This document shows positions 46,059-58,195 of a DNA stretch of 64,000 nt, in pieces (within the stretch, counting starts at the first letter, position 1; every line of letters begins with the position of its first letter). Both the position numbers and the translations under genes were made by a program. The stretch spans positions 28,701,021 through 28,765,020 of the forward strand of contig CM030718.1 in NCBI GenBank assembly GCA_017979445.1, given 5' to 3'. The notes beneath the pieces are model-generated. The model worked only from the letters and a program-made list of their open reading frames with translations, was not told the DNA's origin and did not search any database. The DNA comes from Akebia trifoliata. Taxonomy: Eukaryota; Streptophyta; Magnoliopsida; Ranunculales; Lardizabalaceae.

Positions 46059-47780
46059 TCACCAATGATTGCCACAAGAACACATCTCATCTTTGATTCT
46101 GTGAAATCTGGTAGAATCTCTTGCCACAATTTCTCTCCCTTCAATCTTTGAAATAAACATGGTTGCCACGTGACAATCTATACACACTCGAAGATTCTTG
46201 ACAATTGTGATCCGTGCACCTGGGGGTGTGCTCATGAGCCCGAACCCAATTGCAAGTTTCTCGCTATGACCGAGAAGTATCTCTTCCTTTGTGCGCTCAT
46301 CGACGCTTTGCACCACCAAACTTGTGTTGGGCACATACCCTTTAGCCTTCATCCTCTTAGTTAGATCATCCAAGTAGTTATAGATTTCTTCATGGAAAGG
46401 ATGGGATCTATCTCCTGATACAAAGGCATGGACTCTTCTATCGATCTCTATCCATGTACAAGCTCTCTCTTTCCTTATTCCCTTATGTAGCATTAGCCTT
46501 CTAATCTTTGCTACACCGTCTAAGTCTCCAATTAGGCCATAGAAATTTGATAACAGTATATAAGCTCCTGCTTCTTTAGGCTCCAACTCAAGTAATCTCT
46601 TCCCAACACTCCTTGTTAGCTCCACATTCTTGTAATAGTAACAAGAACTAAGAAATGCTGTCAGAAGCTTTGCATCGGGTTCAATTGGCATTCTCTCTAT
46701 GAACTTGACTGCCTCTTCGAGATGACCGACCCTTGCGACAAGATCAACAATGCATGTGTAATGCTCCATCATGGGTGTCATGTTGTATGTATGGATCATT
46801 TTGTTGAAGTTCATCCATCCCTGTCGTATTAGTCCTGCATGACTACATGCATAGAGGACACCCAAGAATGTGATTTTGTTAGCTAATATAATACCCTCCA
46901 TTTCCATCTGATCAAATGCTTTCAAAGCCTCTAATCCAAGTCCTTGTTTCCCAAAACCAACTATCAGAGAAGTCCAAGAAACTACGTTCTTCGATTTCAT
47001 GTTGTTGAAACAAAGATAGGCATCATCCATACATCCACATTTGGCATACATGTCAAGTGTAGCATTCCCAATTGGAAGATATAGCTCAAACCCATTTTTA
47101 ATTACCAAACCATGTACTTGTTTACCATTAATCAAGGCTGCTATATCGGCACAAACCGAAAGGACACTAACCATTGTCACAAAATCTACTTTTAGTCCCT
47201 CTAATCGCATTTTTCGAAAGAAAGAAAGAGCTCTTACACTCTCCGAGCACCTCGCTAGGCCCGAAATCAATGAATTCCATGAACCCACATCTCTGTTAGA
47301 CATGTCATTGAATAATCGTATTGCATCCGACATTAAATGGCACCGGCATAACCCCGAAATCATGCCATTTGTTGCGATCACGTCTCTCTTGGGCATTTCG
47401 TAGAAAACATGGAGAGCTTCTTTGATACTAATGCACTAGGAGTACATATCAACAAGGGATGTCATTAGTACTACATCTCCATTGAACCCATGTTTCAATA
47501 TTACACAATGTGCTTGTTTTCCTTCTTTTATAGCTTCAAGTCTTCCACAGCCCTTGAGAACAGCTGAGAGAAGGAATTCAGTTATCCTCTCTCCTCTCAC
47601 TTGTAGTTGGTTGAAAAGAAGAAGACCTTCATGACTTTGCCCTTCGTTTATAAGAGAAGAAATCTTGTTGGCCCATGAGGAATGAGGTCTTTGGATTATT
47701 TGTGTGAGGGTGTTTTGGAAATTTGAAGGGATTGGAGTTAGTTTTGAAAGAACAGGAAAGACAAAAGCTACGAATAACAT
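46059..47780 (-). pseudogene. PPR protein, PLS-E-DYW class, with one premature stop
   Basis: An intronless frame of 573 positions from ATG at 47780 to TGA at 46059, broken once by TAG at 47438-47436 (codon 115). There MYS-stop-CISIKEALHVF replaces the usual MYSKCG motif, so an AAG/AAA codon has probably become TAG. PPR repeats fill most of it (WNSLISGLAR, MYAKCGCMDDA, SWTSLIVGFGKQG). E motifs and a DYW deaminase domain follow: HSE at codons 505-507, CxxCH at about 533-537, and a C terminus CSCGNHW instead of DYW. Such proteins edit C to U in organellar RNA. Everything else is intact, so this is a young pseudogene or a sequence error. Confidence 0.88.
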
Positions 47781-47945
47781 GTTTGAGGTTTGTAAATAAT
47801 TTTTTAGTAAAAAAGGCCTTAGTAATTTGAGGGCATCGTTATCCTTTCATACCTCAAAAAGAAAAATAAAAATATAATAAAATAAAAATAAAGCTTCAAT
47901 GGCCCCCAAGTGGCCAAATTGAGCCGGAGACTAGGGATTAGGCTT

Positions 47946-48171
47946 CGCACAACCTAAGCTTGGGTTTATGGGGATAAAAACTACTGACCTAACATGCCAA
48001 GAACCAACACCACAAATTCAATAAGATATGTCGACTAAGAACCAAAGAACATGATCCTCGCACAACCTAAGCTTGGGTTTATGGGGATAAAACATACTGA
48101 CCTAACATGCCAAGAACCAACACCACAAATTCAATAAGATATGTCAACTAAGAACCAAATAACATGATCCC
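47946..48171. repeat. 113-bp tandem duplication
   Basis: Two adjacent, nearly identical units begin CGCACAACCTAAGCTTGGG at 47946 and 48059. They are non-coding and lie upstream of the PPR gene. The rest of 47781-48900 holds no gene. Confidence 0.9.
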
Positions 48172-48249
48172 AAAACTTGCACCCAAAAGATGTATAGGGG
48201 CCAACAAGAGTCCATGCTAAAATCGAAATAAGAAAAATTTCACATTTAG

Positions 48250-48375
48250 ACCGGTTGAGCATATATTTTACTGTGAAGCCCCATGACCGTCATATATTCA
48301 TAGTTCTCCCCCTCCCGATCAAATCGGTCTTTTGGAGTGGAGTAATTGGTTGTTAACATGGTATTAGAGCAATAG
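48250..48375 (+). mobile_element. Copia-like LTR end and primer-binding site remnant
   Basis: TTGTTAACA is followed by TGGTATTAGAGC at 48359-48370, one base off the common initiator tRNA-Met primer-binding site TGGTATCAGAGC. The GTCACGGGTTCGATTC context downstream is usual in plant copia leaders. The LTR start and the body of the element are not visible. Confidence 0.5.
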
Positions 48376-48920
48376 GTTTGTCTAAGTCACGGGTTCGATT
48401 CTTTCTATTCTTTTAGGCATGGAAGAGCAGTTAACAAGAACAATTAACTAAGTGTAACCGATAATCAGAGGAGTGTGGTCTTGTAAGCAATTATGACTTA
48501 AGATTTGTATTAAAGAACCCTAAAACCACTCTCATTAAGGGGATGACGCCTCTCTGCTTTTAGAGTGCCCTTGAGATTACTTTAACCATACTCAACATCA
48601 CTCTTTCTTTCATCTATCACATGATTGTTGATTTTGTTTAATCTATGAAAATATTTAAAATATTTTTAAGCCAAAAAATGACAAAAATCCATAAGACAAC
48701 TGAGAAATGAAAGACTACAATTTGAACTCTCCATTCCATTGCAATTGAAATCATCATCAAAGCCATCCCAAATACATGGGTTGGCTGAACAAATCATGTT
48801 CCTTCATTCAATTAGAAATTGTTAGAGAGAAAAATATATAAATAATTCATCTTCTTCAAACAACAGTGACATACTTTTAATATCATCTTCTGCAAGTTCA
48901 CAAGAAACTGTTTAAAAATA

Positions 48921-48990
48921 TGCTATTGCCACACCGACTGTGTGCAATTTTTTGGTGATTTGTATAGGAATTGGTGTGGCAATAGTATCT
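48921..48990. repeat. Small foldback hairpin
   Basis: GCTATTGCCACACCGAC and, inverted, TTGGTGTGGCAATAGTATC enclose a loop of about 30 nt. It has the size and shape of a very short MITE. Confidence 0.6.
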
Positions 48991-49378
48991 CTCTAAATAA
49001 CTCACAATTTAATTTTGATACATTATTATTGTTTTATTTTTATGTGTAAGTTGGACTTGAATCTACGACCTCAAAATTGTTTTGCAATGTGTCAAACCAT
49101 TTGAGCTATAGGCCTAGGCCTTCATTTGTTATTATTGATTGTAGAACATCAACTCTCTTAAGACATTATAAACATTTATTCCAAAAGGTAAATCTTCACA
49201 TTCGTTCACGTTGATTCCATTCCTGCTAACCATCATTGATTAATGAATGAATCATGGAGTTTTGAAAAATCTATCCCCTAAAAAGGTAAGGAAAAAAAAA
49301 AACATTTCAAGAGATAAAGAGAATTAAGTGATTGATTACAATAAAGTGCATTGACAATTTTATAAATTAAAAAAGAAT

Positions 49379-49602
49379 CGTGATAATCTGACTACCCCAC
49401 GTGCCAAACTCAATTGACTACCCTGACGTGATAAGCTCAGGAAACGTAGATTTGCCCTCCTTGAGATACACGACTGCACTTCCCCATAAAAAATGTATCT
49501 CGAGGGAACTGTGTTTCCCGAGGAGCACAGGTCTACAATTCCCGAACTTGTCACGTCAAGTAGTCGATTGAGTATGTCATGTAGGGTAATCAGATTATCA
49601 CG
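49379..49602. mobile_element. Hairpin MITE (family M1, copy 2)
   Basis: 224 bp. The termini CGTGATAATCTGACTACCC and GGGTAATCAGATTATCACG are nearly perfect inverted repeats. The arms pair across most of the length (TGACGTGATAAGCTCAGG / CCCGAACTTGTCACGTCA). Confidence 0.8.
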
Positions 49603-49697
49603 GCTCATTAAAAAATTAAGGGATAATTTGTGTAGCCTCTTTGATACAAGAAACCAAGTGGTATTACTCAAAGTGTAATGATTTTGGAATGCTTTTG

Positions 49698-49893
49698 GAA
49701 CTCAACTAGACAAGCTGACTCAACAAGTCAATTGACATGTACTCTACAAGAATCATAGATTTCCTCGGGATACACAACTGCACTTCCCCATAAAACATGT
49801 GCAGTTGTGTATCCCACGAAGAAAAAAAATACGGTTCTTGCAGCTGCCATGTCATTGAGTTTTTGAGTTACAATGTCGAGTTACAAAATCAGT
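49698..49893. mobile_element. Hairpin MITE (family M1, copy 3)
   Basis: An inverted pair GGAACTCAACTAGACAAGC / TACAATGTCGAGTTACAAAA with a strong inner hairpin (CGGGATACACAACTGCAC and GTGCAGTTGTGTATCCC). The inner part matches copies 2 and 4. The outer ends are diverged. Confidence 0.65.
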
Positions 49894-50355
49894 ACACATT
49901 ACTCAAAATATATACCTTCTAAAAATAACAAAAATGTCCACAATTATAACCTTATCATTAGTTAAATTCCAATTCTGAAAATGGTAAAGTATTATTTCAA
50001 GACTATATCTTTTTACCAAATTGGGAAAAAATATTAAATTAATAAAATACCACATCACATTTTGATATTTGGTATTTTTGTAATAAAATACTCTCTATCT
50101 GGTACTAATTTAATTTTCATAAACAATAATTTACCTTTTCCTTTTAATTACAAGCCATCATTGGACTTCACATTTTGATATTGGTATTTTTGTAACTAAA
50201 TTTTTTGTATTTGATAATAATTTACGGGTCTTACTGCAGTAACCTCAACATTGGGCCTCATAGGGCACATCATGACTTCAAAGTGGATAGAAACTTTTTC
50301 ACTAATATCTCAAGGAAAGGCAACAATGCCTAACCCAGCCTTTAGTATATTTTAA

Positions 50356-51272
50356 AGGGAAAATTACTTAAGAGCCCTGGCAGATGGATTTTTTTCTAAT
50401 TAGTCCTTTAAATTTTTGGGCTTCTCTTAATAGTCCAAGTAGTGATAATTTTATTTTTAATCAGTCTTTGAATCTCACTCCCTCCATTTCTCACAATTAA
50501 AATGTCAAAATTGCCCTAACCATTTGAACAAACCATTTTCGTCCAAAACAAATTGATTTCGGAAATTCCAATTGAGTTTTGGAGACTCCTTTAGAAAGGA
50601 TTTGAAAAGGAAGAAAAAACTGTTTTCGAGGGTTTTTTTCAATTTAGAGTATCGTTTTTAGATGAAAATCGACCAAGGATTGCTCTTTTGGTTTGAAATC
50701 ATTTTCACAAGCTGTTCTGTCACTTTTTTTTATCGATCTTTCCTTGTATATTAGTCGGAAAAACTTGAAAAACAAAAATGAGTGGGTTTTACCAGTGTCG
50801 AGCTCACTAATTTTATTTTCGAGGTCAACATTTTTATCATCGAGTTCAATATTTAAAAAGAAAAAAATTAAATTTGATAATATAAAATGTCGAGCCTGAC
50901 AATAAAAAGTGGTGAACTCAACAATAAATAAAACGTGGTGAATCTACAATAAAAATTTGTGAATTTGACAATACATAAGAAGAGATGTGCTTGGCACTGT
51001 ATAAAAAATTTGAAATCTCAACTTCATTTTTCATTTTCATTGTAAATCGTCGAAATAAATTTAAAAAAAAAAAAACATCTAAATGTTCAAAATTAGAAAG
51101 ACAGCATTTCCATTTGTCATTCAAAATAAAAAATCATCAGAAATGATTGTAATCAATGTTGGAAAATCCAAGTAAAGAAAATGAGAAAAAAGGGGCAGTT
51201 TGAGTGTTTCAAAAATATTATAACGTGAGATAAGGTTGAGGGACCATTAAGTAATAAAAAATTTACTTTAAT
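50356..51272. mobile_element. TIR element (family M3, copy 1), right end lost
   Basis: The left end AGGGAAAATTACTTAAGAGC matches the left end of the element at 54125, and the body (CCATTTCTCACAATT..., CCCTAACC, GGGACCATTAAG) matches 58400-58990. The right terminal repeat is absent or changed beyond 51272. No coding capacity is seen. 49900-50355 holds no gene, only a loosely repeated TTTTGATATTTGGTATTTTTGTAA motif. Confidence 0.68.
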
Positions 51273-51578
51273 TGATGGGTAAGCTGGGGCTATAGAGAGC
51301 CCACCCTTATATCATTAAAAGAGACTAATGCCGAAGATAGTTTACACGCTTGATATTGAAAAAGGATCAAATACAAATCAGCAGGGATATTATCTCTAAC
51401 ATAAAAAAAAATAAAAATCATAGGTTCACCAACATCTTTTCTCGGAAGCCAATCCACAACTCTATTCGATTCATGCCTAACAAATTCGAATTATTTACTA
51501 CCAAAAACTTAGGGATTATTTATAAAGAAATCCCCCTACTAGGGTCCTCCAAGTATTTAATTTTGAGTTTTGATTTTG

Positions 51579-51752
51579 TAGCTCAACCTGACAAGATAAC
51601 TCAAAAACTCACTGACATGGTAGGTGCAGAAACCGTCGATTTTTCCTTGGGATACACAACTACACATGTTTTATGGGAATGTGCGGTTGTGTACCAATTC
51701 TTGCAAGGTACACATCAGTTAAGGTTTTGAATTAACCTGTCAGGTTGAGTTA
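51579..51752. mobile_element. Hairpin MITE (family M1, copy 4)
   Basis: 174 bp. TAGCTCAACCTGACA at the left and TGTCAGGTTGAGTTA at the right form the terminal inverted repeat. The inner part has GGGATACACAACTACAC and GTGCGGTTGTGTACC, as in copy 3. Confidence 0.75.
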
Positions 51753-51805
51753 TAAAATAATTACACTTTAATTTTCCTTATTTTAGAAGTATGATTCCTA
51801 GATAC

Positions 51806-53182
51806 TAAGGGTGCACATTGGATTGGGTAAATCCGAGAACCAAACCAATCCGAAGCCTTTTGGATTGGATTGGTTCGGATTGAGCATGGTTTGCTTCGGA
51901 TGCGGATTGTATATAAAAAAATCCGATTGATTTGGTTTGGTTCCGGATTAGGGGTATAATAGAACCGAACCAATCCGAGAACCAAACTAATCCGAAGTAT
52001 ATATATATATATATATATCTATGGGAAATGTTCAACACCCTAAGCTTTACCCTACACTTTAACAAACATGTTTTGTCCTACATGGGTTAGAAGTTTTGGA
52101 ATGGGCTGATTTTTGGTGAAGATGATCTCTATGATTAGTAGATCATCCTCACCAAAAATCAGCCCATTCCGAAATGATTAGTAGATCATCCTCACCAAAA
52201 ATCAGCCCATTCCGAAAATTTTAGCCCCATGATTACAAGTTGAAAAATCGTGGCCCGTCCACTTTTTGTAAACCATTTTTTATGGGGTTAGAAGTTTTGG
52301 AATGGGCTGATTTTTTGTGAGGATGATCTCCTCACCATAGAGATCATCCTCACCAAAAATCAGCCCATTCCAAAACTTTTATAGGAGATCATCCTCACCA
52401 AAAATCAGCCTATTCCAAAACTTTTAACCCATGTAGGACAAAACACGTTTGTTAAAATGTAGGGTGAAGCTAAGGGTTCTGTACGGACCCTATATATATA
52501 TATATTTATATATTTAAAACTAAAACTCTTTCTTAGTTTCATTATTCTATTATCTATTTCTCTCTCTCAACTGTGGTAGTATGTTACGAAAAGGTAACTC
52601 ATCATAGTCTTCTACTTCATCTCCTCCATTTTTTTCTAACAAAAACTCATAAAAAATATACACACATCTCTCTCTCAATTCTTAAATGGATCAACTAATT
52701 TATGGAAAAACTTTTTCAAAGAGTTTGGTTTTTTATTTTTTTACGAGAACCTTTATGCCATATTTGTTAGATGAAATATACTATACGAACCTAGACTTGG
52801 ATTCGTTAATCTACCATTTATGGATTAGTTTCCTCACTAATCCATTAAAATTATAATTTTTTTTTTATTCTCATTGAGCTTCCTCTAATTTTTAATTTAT
52901 AAAAATTTCAATCAAAATTTAATCATAAAATCATTTTCATTTTAAAAATAGGCATTATTTATGATATGATCCAAAGGATTCCTTTTTTGAAACAAAAAAT
53001 ACTAATTTTTCTATTTTGAAAATATGAGAACCGAGAACCAATCCGAACCAAGGTTGGTTTGGATTGATTTGGTTCTATAGGGTAATTGGATTGGTTTGGT
53101 TCCAAATTTGTAGAACCGATCATATTTGATTCGGTTCCTATTTTGCCAAAATCCGAACCAATCCGAACCATGTGCACCCCTA
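51806..53182. mobile_element. hAT-like foldback element with perfect 8-bp target duplication
   Basis: The termini TAAGGGTGCACATTGG and CATGTGCACCCCTA are inverted. They are flanked by perfect CTAGATAC duplications at 51798-51805 and 53183-53190. Each arm is built of AACCAATCCGAACC / GGTTCGGATTGG motifs. There is no transposase ORF. A MITE (52023-52490) sits inside, in a TA microsatellite. Confidence 0.85.
52023..52490. mobile_element. MITE (family M2, copy 3)
   Basis: It lies between two TA microsatellites inside the hAT-like element. The left end is GGGAAATGTTCAACACCCTA and the right end AGGGTTCTGTACGGACCC. It has repeated inverted blocks GGTGAAGATGATC / GATCATCCTCACC. An internal stretch (GTAGATCATCCTCACC...CCGAAA) is duplicated at about 52138-52200. 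Confidence 0.8.
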
Positions 53183-53347
53183 CTAGATACATGATTATTT
53201 AACAAAAGATAACCAAAACTTATTATAAATAATAAGTTCACTTTCACCTCTAAGTACCATTTTTCAATTTGGATAAATATTGGAATACTATTGTGTTAAA
53301 AATAATATAAATTATTCTAAATTCAAAGAACGAGTACATTTAATTTT

Positions 53348-54113
53348 GGGGTGATTTAGACATGCCCCACTATAATTTGCTAAATATTAGAGATACCCCC
53401 CTATGTTTTGAAAATGATGATATGCATCCCTTGACATCAGTTTTTCTAGATAGCCTAATAGCCTAAGGGGGAAAAGACTTAAAAACCCTCATATTCAACC
53501 TCTAATAAATCTATATTTTTCTTCTAAAAGCCAATCATCTTAAATCTCATTGGATAAAAATTTTAAATCTTATCAACTATCTTAAGGTTTTATCTACTTT
53601 AAGTCTTCAACATTCAAATCTCAGGGCAAGATAGAACTTTTTAGGAAGTATAAAATAATGAAATTTTTGGTTGAAAATTTTAAGATTTTCTACCAAGAAG
53701 ACAAGGTAGAAAATGATGGATTAAAATAAGGTTAAATATATTAAAATTACCCTAGAAGTTGAAGATGACTTTATTTGGGAAGAAAAAATAAATAATATTT
53801 TTGGAAATATTTAAATGATAAGATTTTAGATAGAAAAATCTAGAGTTTTATGTAAATAATTAGTTCTAGACAGAAAATGATGAATTGACGATTGAGTTTA
53901 AGTAGATATACTATGGAGGTTGGAGAAATTGAAGATTGGTTTTAAGAAGAAAATATAGGATTTTTGCTAGAGGTTGAAGATAAGGGCATTTGAGTATTTT
54001 CCCCTTAGTCTATTTATAAGACTAAGGTCAAAGGATGCATGTCATCAATTTCAAAACATAGGGGGGTATCATTAATAATCAATAAAATGTAGGTGGGCAT
54101 GTCTAAATCACCC
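53348..54113. mobile_element. MITE with 8-bp target duplication
   Basis: 766 bp. The termini GGGGTGATTTAGACATGCCCCAC and GTGGGCATGTCTAAATCACCC are flanked by TTAATTTT duplications (53340-53347 and 54114-54121). There is no ORF. The duplication is AT-rich, so its exact length is uncertain. Confidence 0.78.
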
Positions 54114-54794
54114 TTAATTTTTTTAGGGAAAATTACCTAAAAGAGCCTTGCAGAAGGGTTTCTTTCTAAATAATCCCTGAGGGCCCGTGTGGATACAAGA
54201 GTCAGAAGTACTTAGAACATAAGTACTTTCATAAGTACTTTTTAAAGTACTGTCTGGAGTAGGTGGATAACTATTGTGTGTTTGGATGCAAGTTCTGAAA
54301 AGTATTGTCAGAAATACTTTTAATAGAGTTTTGTGTTTGAAAATTATTTTGGATTCTGTTAAAATGATCAAAATGCCCTTACAAGTATCAATTACTATTT
54401 TTAACATTATAACTTAACAAATTATTCTTCAAAAGAAATAAAAGTTATTGTTTTTATCCATAAAAACTAATACAAATACCCAACAATTATAAACAAATAG
54501 AAGATATTATGAGCAAATATATACAACCACCAAAAATATGAATAAGCTTTCACCACATCAATGGATGGTAAATTTGTGTGTAATTGTTCACATCAATCTT
54601 GCAATAAAAAATTTTCAACCATGGTTGGAATGCTCATAAATAAATCATTGAGTGAGCAATTGGGGGAGGTAGAAATCCAAATTCAAATGCTACACTAAAA
54701 GTCTACCACCTTATCAATAGATAATAATAAAATATTATTTAATTACATTTTTGAGGATATGTTTGTAATTTTCAAAATTTATGAAAGGCATACT

Positions 54795-57700
54795 TGTAAA
54801 ACCCCGAATTTTTAATTCATATCTCGAGGAAAAAATAAATAGTGGAATTTTAAGAAAATCTTGAAAGTGGGACTTAGGGTAAAACTGTGGGACCTTATTT
54901 TGATCATTTTTAATAGAATCTGACCTCACCATTAGATTCAAAATGATCGAAAAACATAGTTTAGCCTGTAAGCACGTTCAAATGCGAGTCCAAATATAAA
55001 AGTTGCAAAATCCTCGATTATCGGGTCGGACCAGGCTAAAACAGTAACTTTTTGTTGGAGTAATAATTTTTAAAATTCGATCATACCATTGGTTTCATAA
55101 CGAAAAATTATTCAACATAGACTATTTATTTTTCATTTTTGGAGATCAGGAAGTTGAATTATCGCCAAAAACGAAAACGACATCAAGTTTATGGGTCACG
55201 TCAAGCCAAAAATGTAAATTTTTTATGGAGACATAATTTGTAAAAATTGACTATACCATTAGATCCGGAATGAAAAATTAGGCGAAATAGAGTATTCGTT
55301 TGTCAGTTTTGGAGACCGAATGACCAAGTTATCGTCGATCAAAACAATAGGCGAAATACCGAATTCGTCCCAAATTTTATATAAATAATATTAAAATTTT
55401 TTTTTTTAATCTCATCTTCCCCACTCGTCCAAACAGTGCGAAAAAAAAAAAACGAAAAAAAAAAGAAATTTGTTTTTCCTCCGATTTTTCCACTTCAGAT
55501 CTCTCGCAAACGGTCCACTTTCGACGATCGCCGCAGAAGAGAAAAAGGTCCACAGCTTCGTTCTCTACAAAACCCACCCAACCTATCTTCATTTCACTTT
55601 CTATCTCACCCGATATCGTCAAAAATCAGCCGTATTTGGATACGGAAATTTCGAAACTTTAACCTCGGATTTCGTCCATTTCGGGGTCAAATCGCTTTCC
55701 GACGCAGAAGGGAGAAACGTCCGCAGCCTCATTCTCTACATAACCCAACCAAGTTCCTTTCGTTTTCTCGTCTTTTTCACCCTGTATAGTCAAAAATCAG
55801 CCGTATTTTTATACGGAGATTTTCGTAACTTCGACCTCGGTTTTCATCGATTTCGGGGTCAAACCGTCTTTCGCCGTAAAAGGGAGAAGAGACGAGTACA
55901 TCGAGATCTTCGAAATCACCAAGCCAGTTTCGAAAATCAGCCGCTTCGAAGTTCGGTCCATCTCGATTTCCGCGCCGTTCGCCTCGATTTCCGCGCACGT
56001 GCTTCAATTCCGTCGCCTAGTGATTGTAAGGAACTCTCAATTTCTATTAGTAATCTAGATTGTGAAAATTACATTTAGGATTTTATCAAAAAATTTGGAT
56101 GTATTTTTAAAATATAGAATTATTTTGTTATTTCAAAAATTCACGCCAGAAATTTGCATGTTTGATATGTTTAATTGTATTTTTAATAAATTATACGTGG
56201 GTAGGGTATTTTAACGGGTTATTGCCATAAATTGGGTCTTGTGCACTGCTCGGACCCCGTTTTGATATGAAATTTGTATTTTTTCCAATATTATTGATAG
56301 AAATAAATTCTATAGTTGAAAAATGTGATTTAATATTCAATGAACTCATATTGAGTTGATGAATATCAGAAAATGGATATTTTATGAAGAGATTGAAAAC
56401 TGTAAAAGTCGAAAAAAGGGAAAAAGGGTATGAAACGGTAAAATGTCAGAGTCACACCCGAGGGGTGATGTCTGCATTTTACGTTGTTGTGTTGTATGCA
56501 GGTTGGTGAACGGATATCCAGGGATAATGTTACTGGTTGCATGTTTATTTACTTTCTGTTAGCGCGAGGCGCTCTGTTATGGTATTTATTTTAGGCCGGG
56601 TGGCCACACTTGCATGGTAGGAAACTGGATATCTATTCTCAACCTTGTATTGTTAATTTCTCTTTTGTTTTCAAATAAAAATAATATATATAAGTAGCTA
56701 TTTTGTGAGCTGTTAAAGAGTTTGTGAATGCCTGAAGGGATAGTGCATCATATCATCCGGAGTGGTGTACTATCCTAGGATGTACGGTAGGGACCACCAA
56801 ACTCATACGTGGTATGGGACGCGTATGAGAGTGGAGTCACAACTGGAATCCGGGTTTATTCCTCTCTATCTTTACCAGTGAACTTGTAATGTAAAGGTGG
56901 TTGTATACGAATGGTTTGTATCTTTGGGAATCACATGTACGCCTGATAGGCATAGACGAAGATGATTAGTCAGTGATCACTAACAATCTATAGTAGTCGA
57001 ACGTTCTGACACATCGAAAAGAGACCCATTGCTTACAGTCACGTCAAACGGCCAGCCTGAGCCCGATAAATGGTCAACCAAGCGTGGTAAACAGCGACCA
57101 GCCACAAAATCAGAAACTAAAAGTCCGAGAAGAATTGTAACATCATGTCCTGACTGGGAGCGATCCAGTCGTGAATCCCAACTCTCTAATTCCAATACTC
57201 CACCATTGTGTATTATGTATCTGTTGCTTATTTTGATATATAAGATGAAATGAATGTTTATTGTTTCCATTTGATCAATTAGATTTGTATAAAAAGAGAA
57301 TGTTATAGTGAGTACTGCTGATCGATGTAATGTGAGTTTTAAAATGTTTAGTTGCTCATCCCTGGTTATATGTACCAGTTAATCGTAGTTTTCTTCTGTA
57401 AAATTTTGTTTATTTTAAAATGATTCAGTATGTTTATTCGTTCATGTTAGGAGAGGTTATTGGCAGAAATTGTTGCTTCCTTACTGGGTAACCCTTGTTA
57501 CTCACCCTTTCCTTCTCTATTTTTTTTTAGTTTCAGATCTAAAGCTTGGCGAGACAAGTATAGAGCACGAGTGAGAATCATCTGGTGGGTCAAATAGATA
57601 GCCAGACTTTGTCACTTGGTAAGTATTGGAGTTATACTCCATTTGTCTAGGAGTATTATAGATTTGTATTGAGCGTTAGGATTCTTGTTAGAGTGAGAAA

Positions 57701-57949
57701 ATTTTGTATAATCCCGTAAATTTTCTTCTTCCGCACTCTGATAATTCGTACGTTATTAGACTTATATAGGCTTCCGCTAGTATTATATTTTGTATATGTA
57801 TGCAGGATTGTATGTCGTTTATCAGGTGCAGGTTGAACGCCTTGGAATGCTAACATAAACAGAGGAGACCATGCCGAAATTTCGAGGTGCTACATAATAC
57901 CTCGAGATCTGACATGGGGATTTGTGTTAGCGTTCGGCGGGGCGCCACA
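54795..57949 (+). mobile_element. 3155-bp solo LTR
   Basis: It starts TGTAAAACCCCGAATTTTT and ends GGCGGGGCGCCACA, flanked by perfect ATACT duplications at 54790-54794 and 57950-57954. No PBS, pol or second LTR is present. Length and termini suggest a long-LTR Ty3/gypsy family such as Tekay/Del, but that lineage call is inference. It contains internal tandem repeats at 55515-55895 and an open frame of 202 residues at 55470-56078 that follows those repeats and is not taken as a gene. Confidence 0.87.
55515..55895 (+). repeat. Tandem repeats of about 178 bp within the solo LTR
   Basis: Just over two units. Landmarks are CGCAGAAGRGARAAA, GTCMRCAGCYTCRTTCTCTAC, GTCAAAAATCAGCCGTATTT and GATTTCGGGGTCAAA. 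They create chance open frames on both strands. Confidence 0.8.
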
Positions 57950-58195
57950 ATACTTGTCCCAAATGCTACACCAAAAAGCTACTACCACATCAATGGATAA
58001 TAATATAGTATTACTGCAATTGCATTATTGAGAGTATGCTTGTAATTTTCAAAATTTATGAGGGGTATGTTAGTCCCAAATGTTACACCAAAAGGCTACC
58101 ACCATATCAATGGATAATAATATAATATTATTCCAATTGCCTTTTTGATAGTAGATTTGTAATTTTTAAAATTTATGAGGGACATACTTGTCCCA
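57950..58195 (+). repeat. Tandem units of about 130 bp right of the solo LTR
   Basis: Two units begin TACTTGTCCCAAATGCTACACC at 57951 and TTAGTCCCAAATGTTACACC at about 58070. A third unit lies left of the LTR at about 54685-54794. All belong to the Tourist-like element. Confidence 0.75.

Noticed and set aside
46170..47403. Plus-strand frames opposite the PPR gene
   Set aside because: They are antisense to a clearly homologous PPR-DYW frame.
48359..48420. tRNA-like sequence (TGGTATTAGAGCA ... GGTTCGATTC)
   Set aside because: The first part is a copia primer-binding site, and GGTTCGATTC is usual in copia leaders. No cloverleaf stems can be formed around it.
55470..56078. 202-codon open frame as a host gene
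   Set aside because: It lies wholly inside the 3155-bp solo LTR and follows its 178-bp tandem repeats. No known domain is visible.
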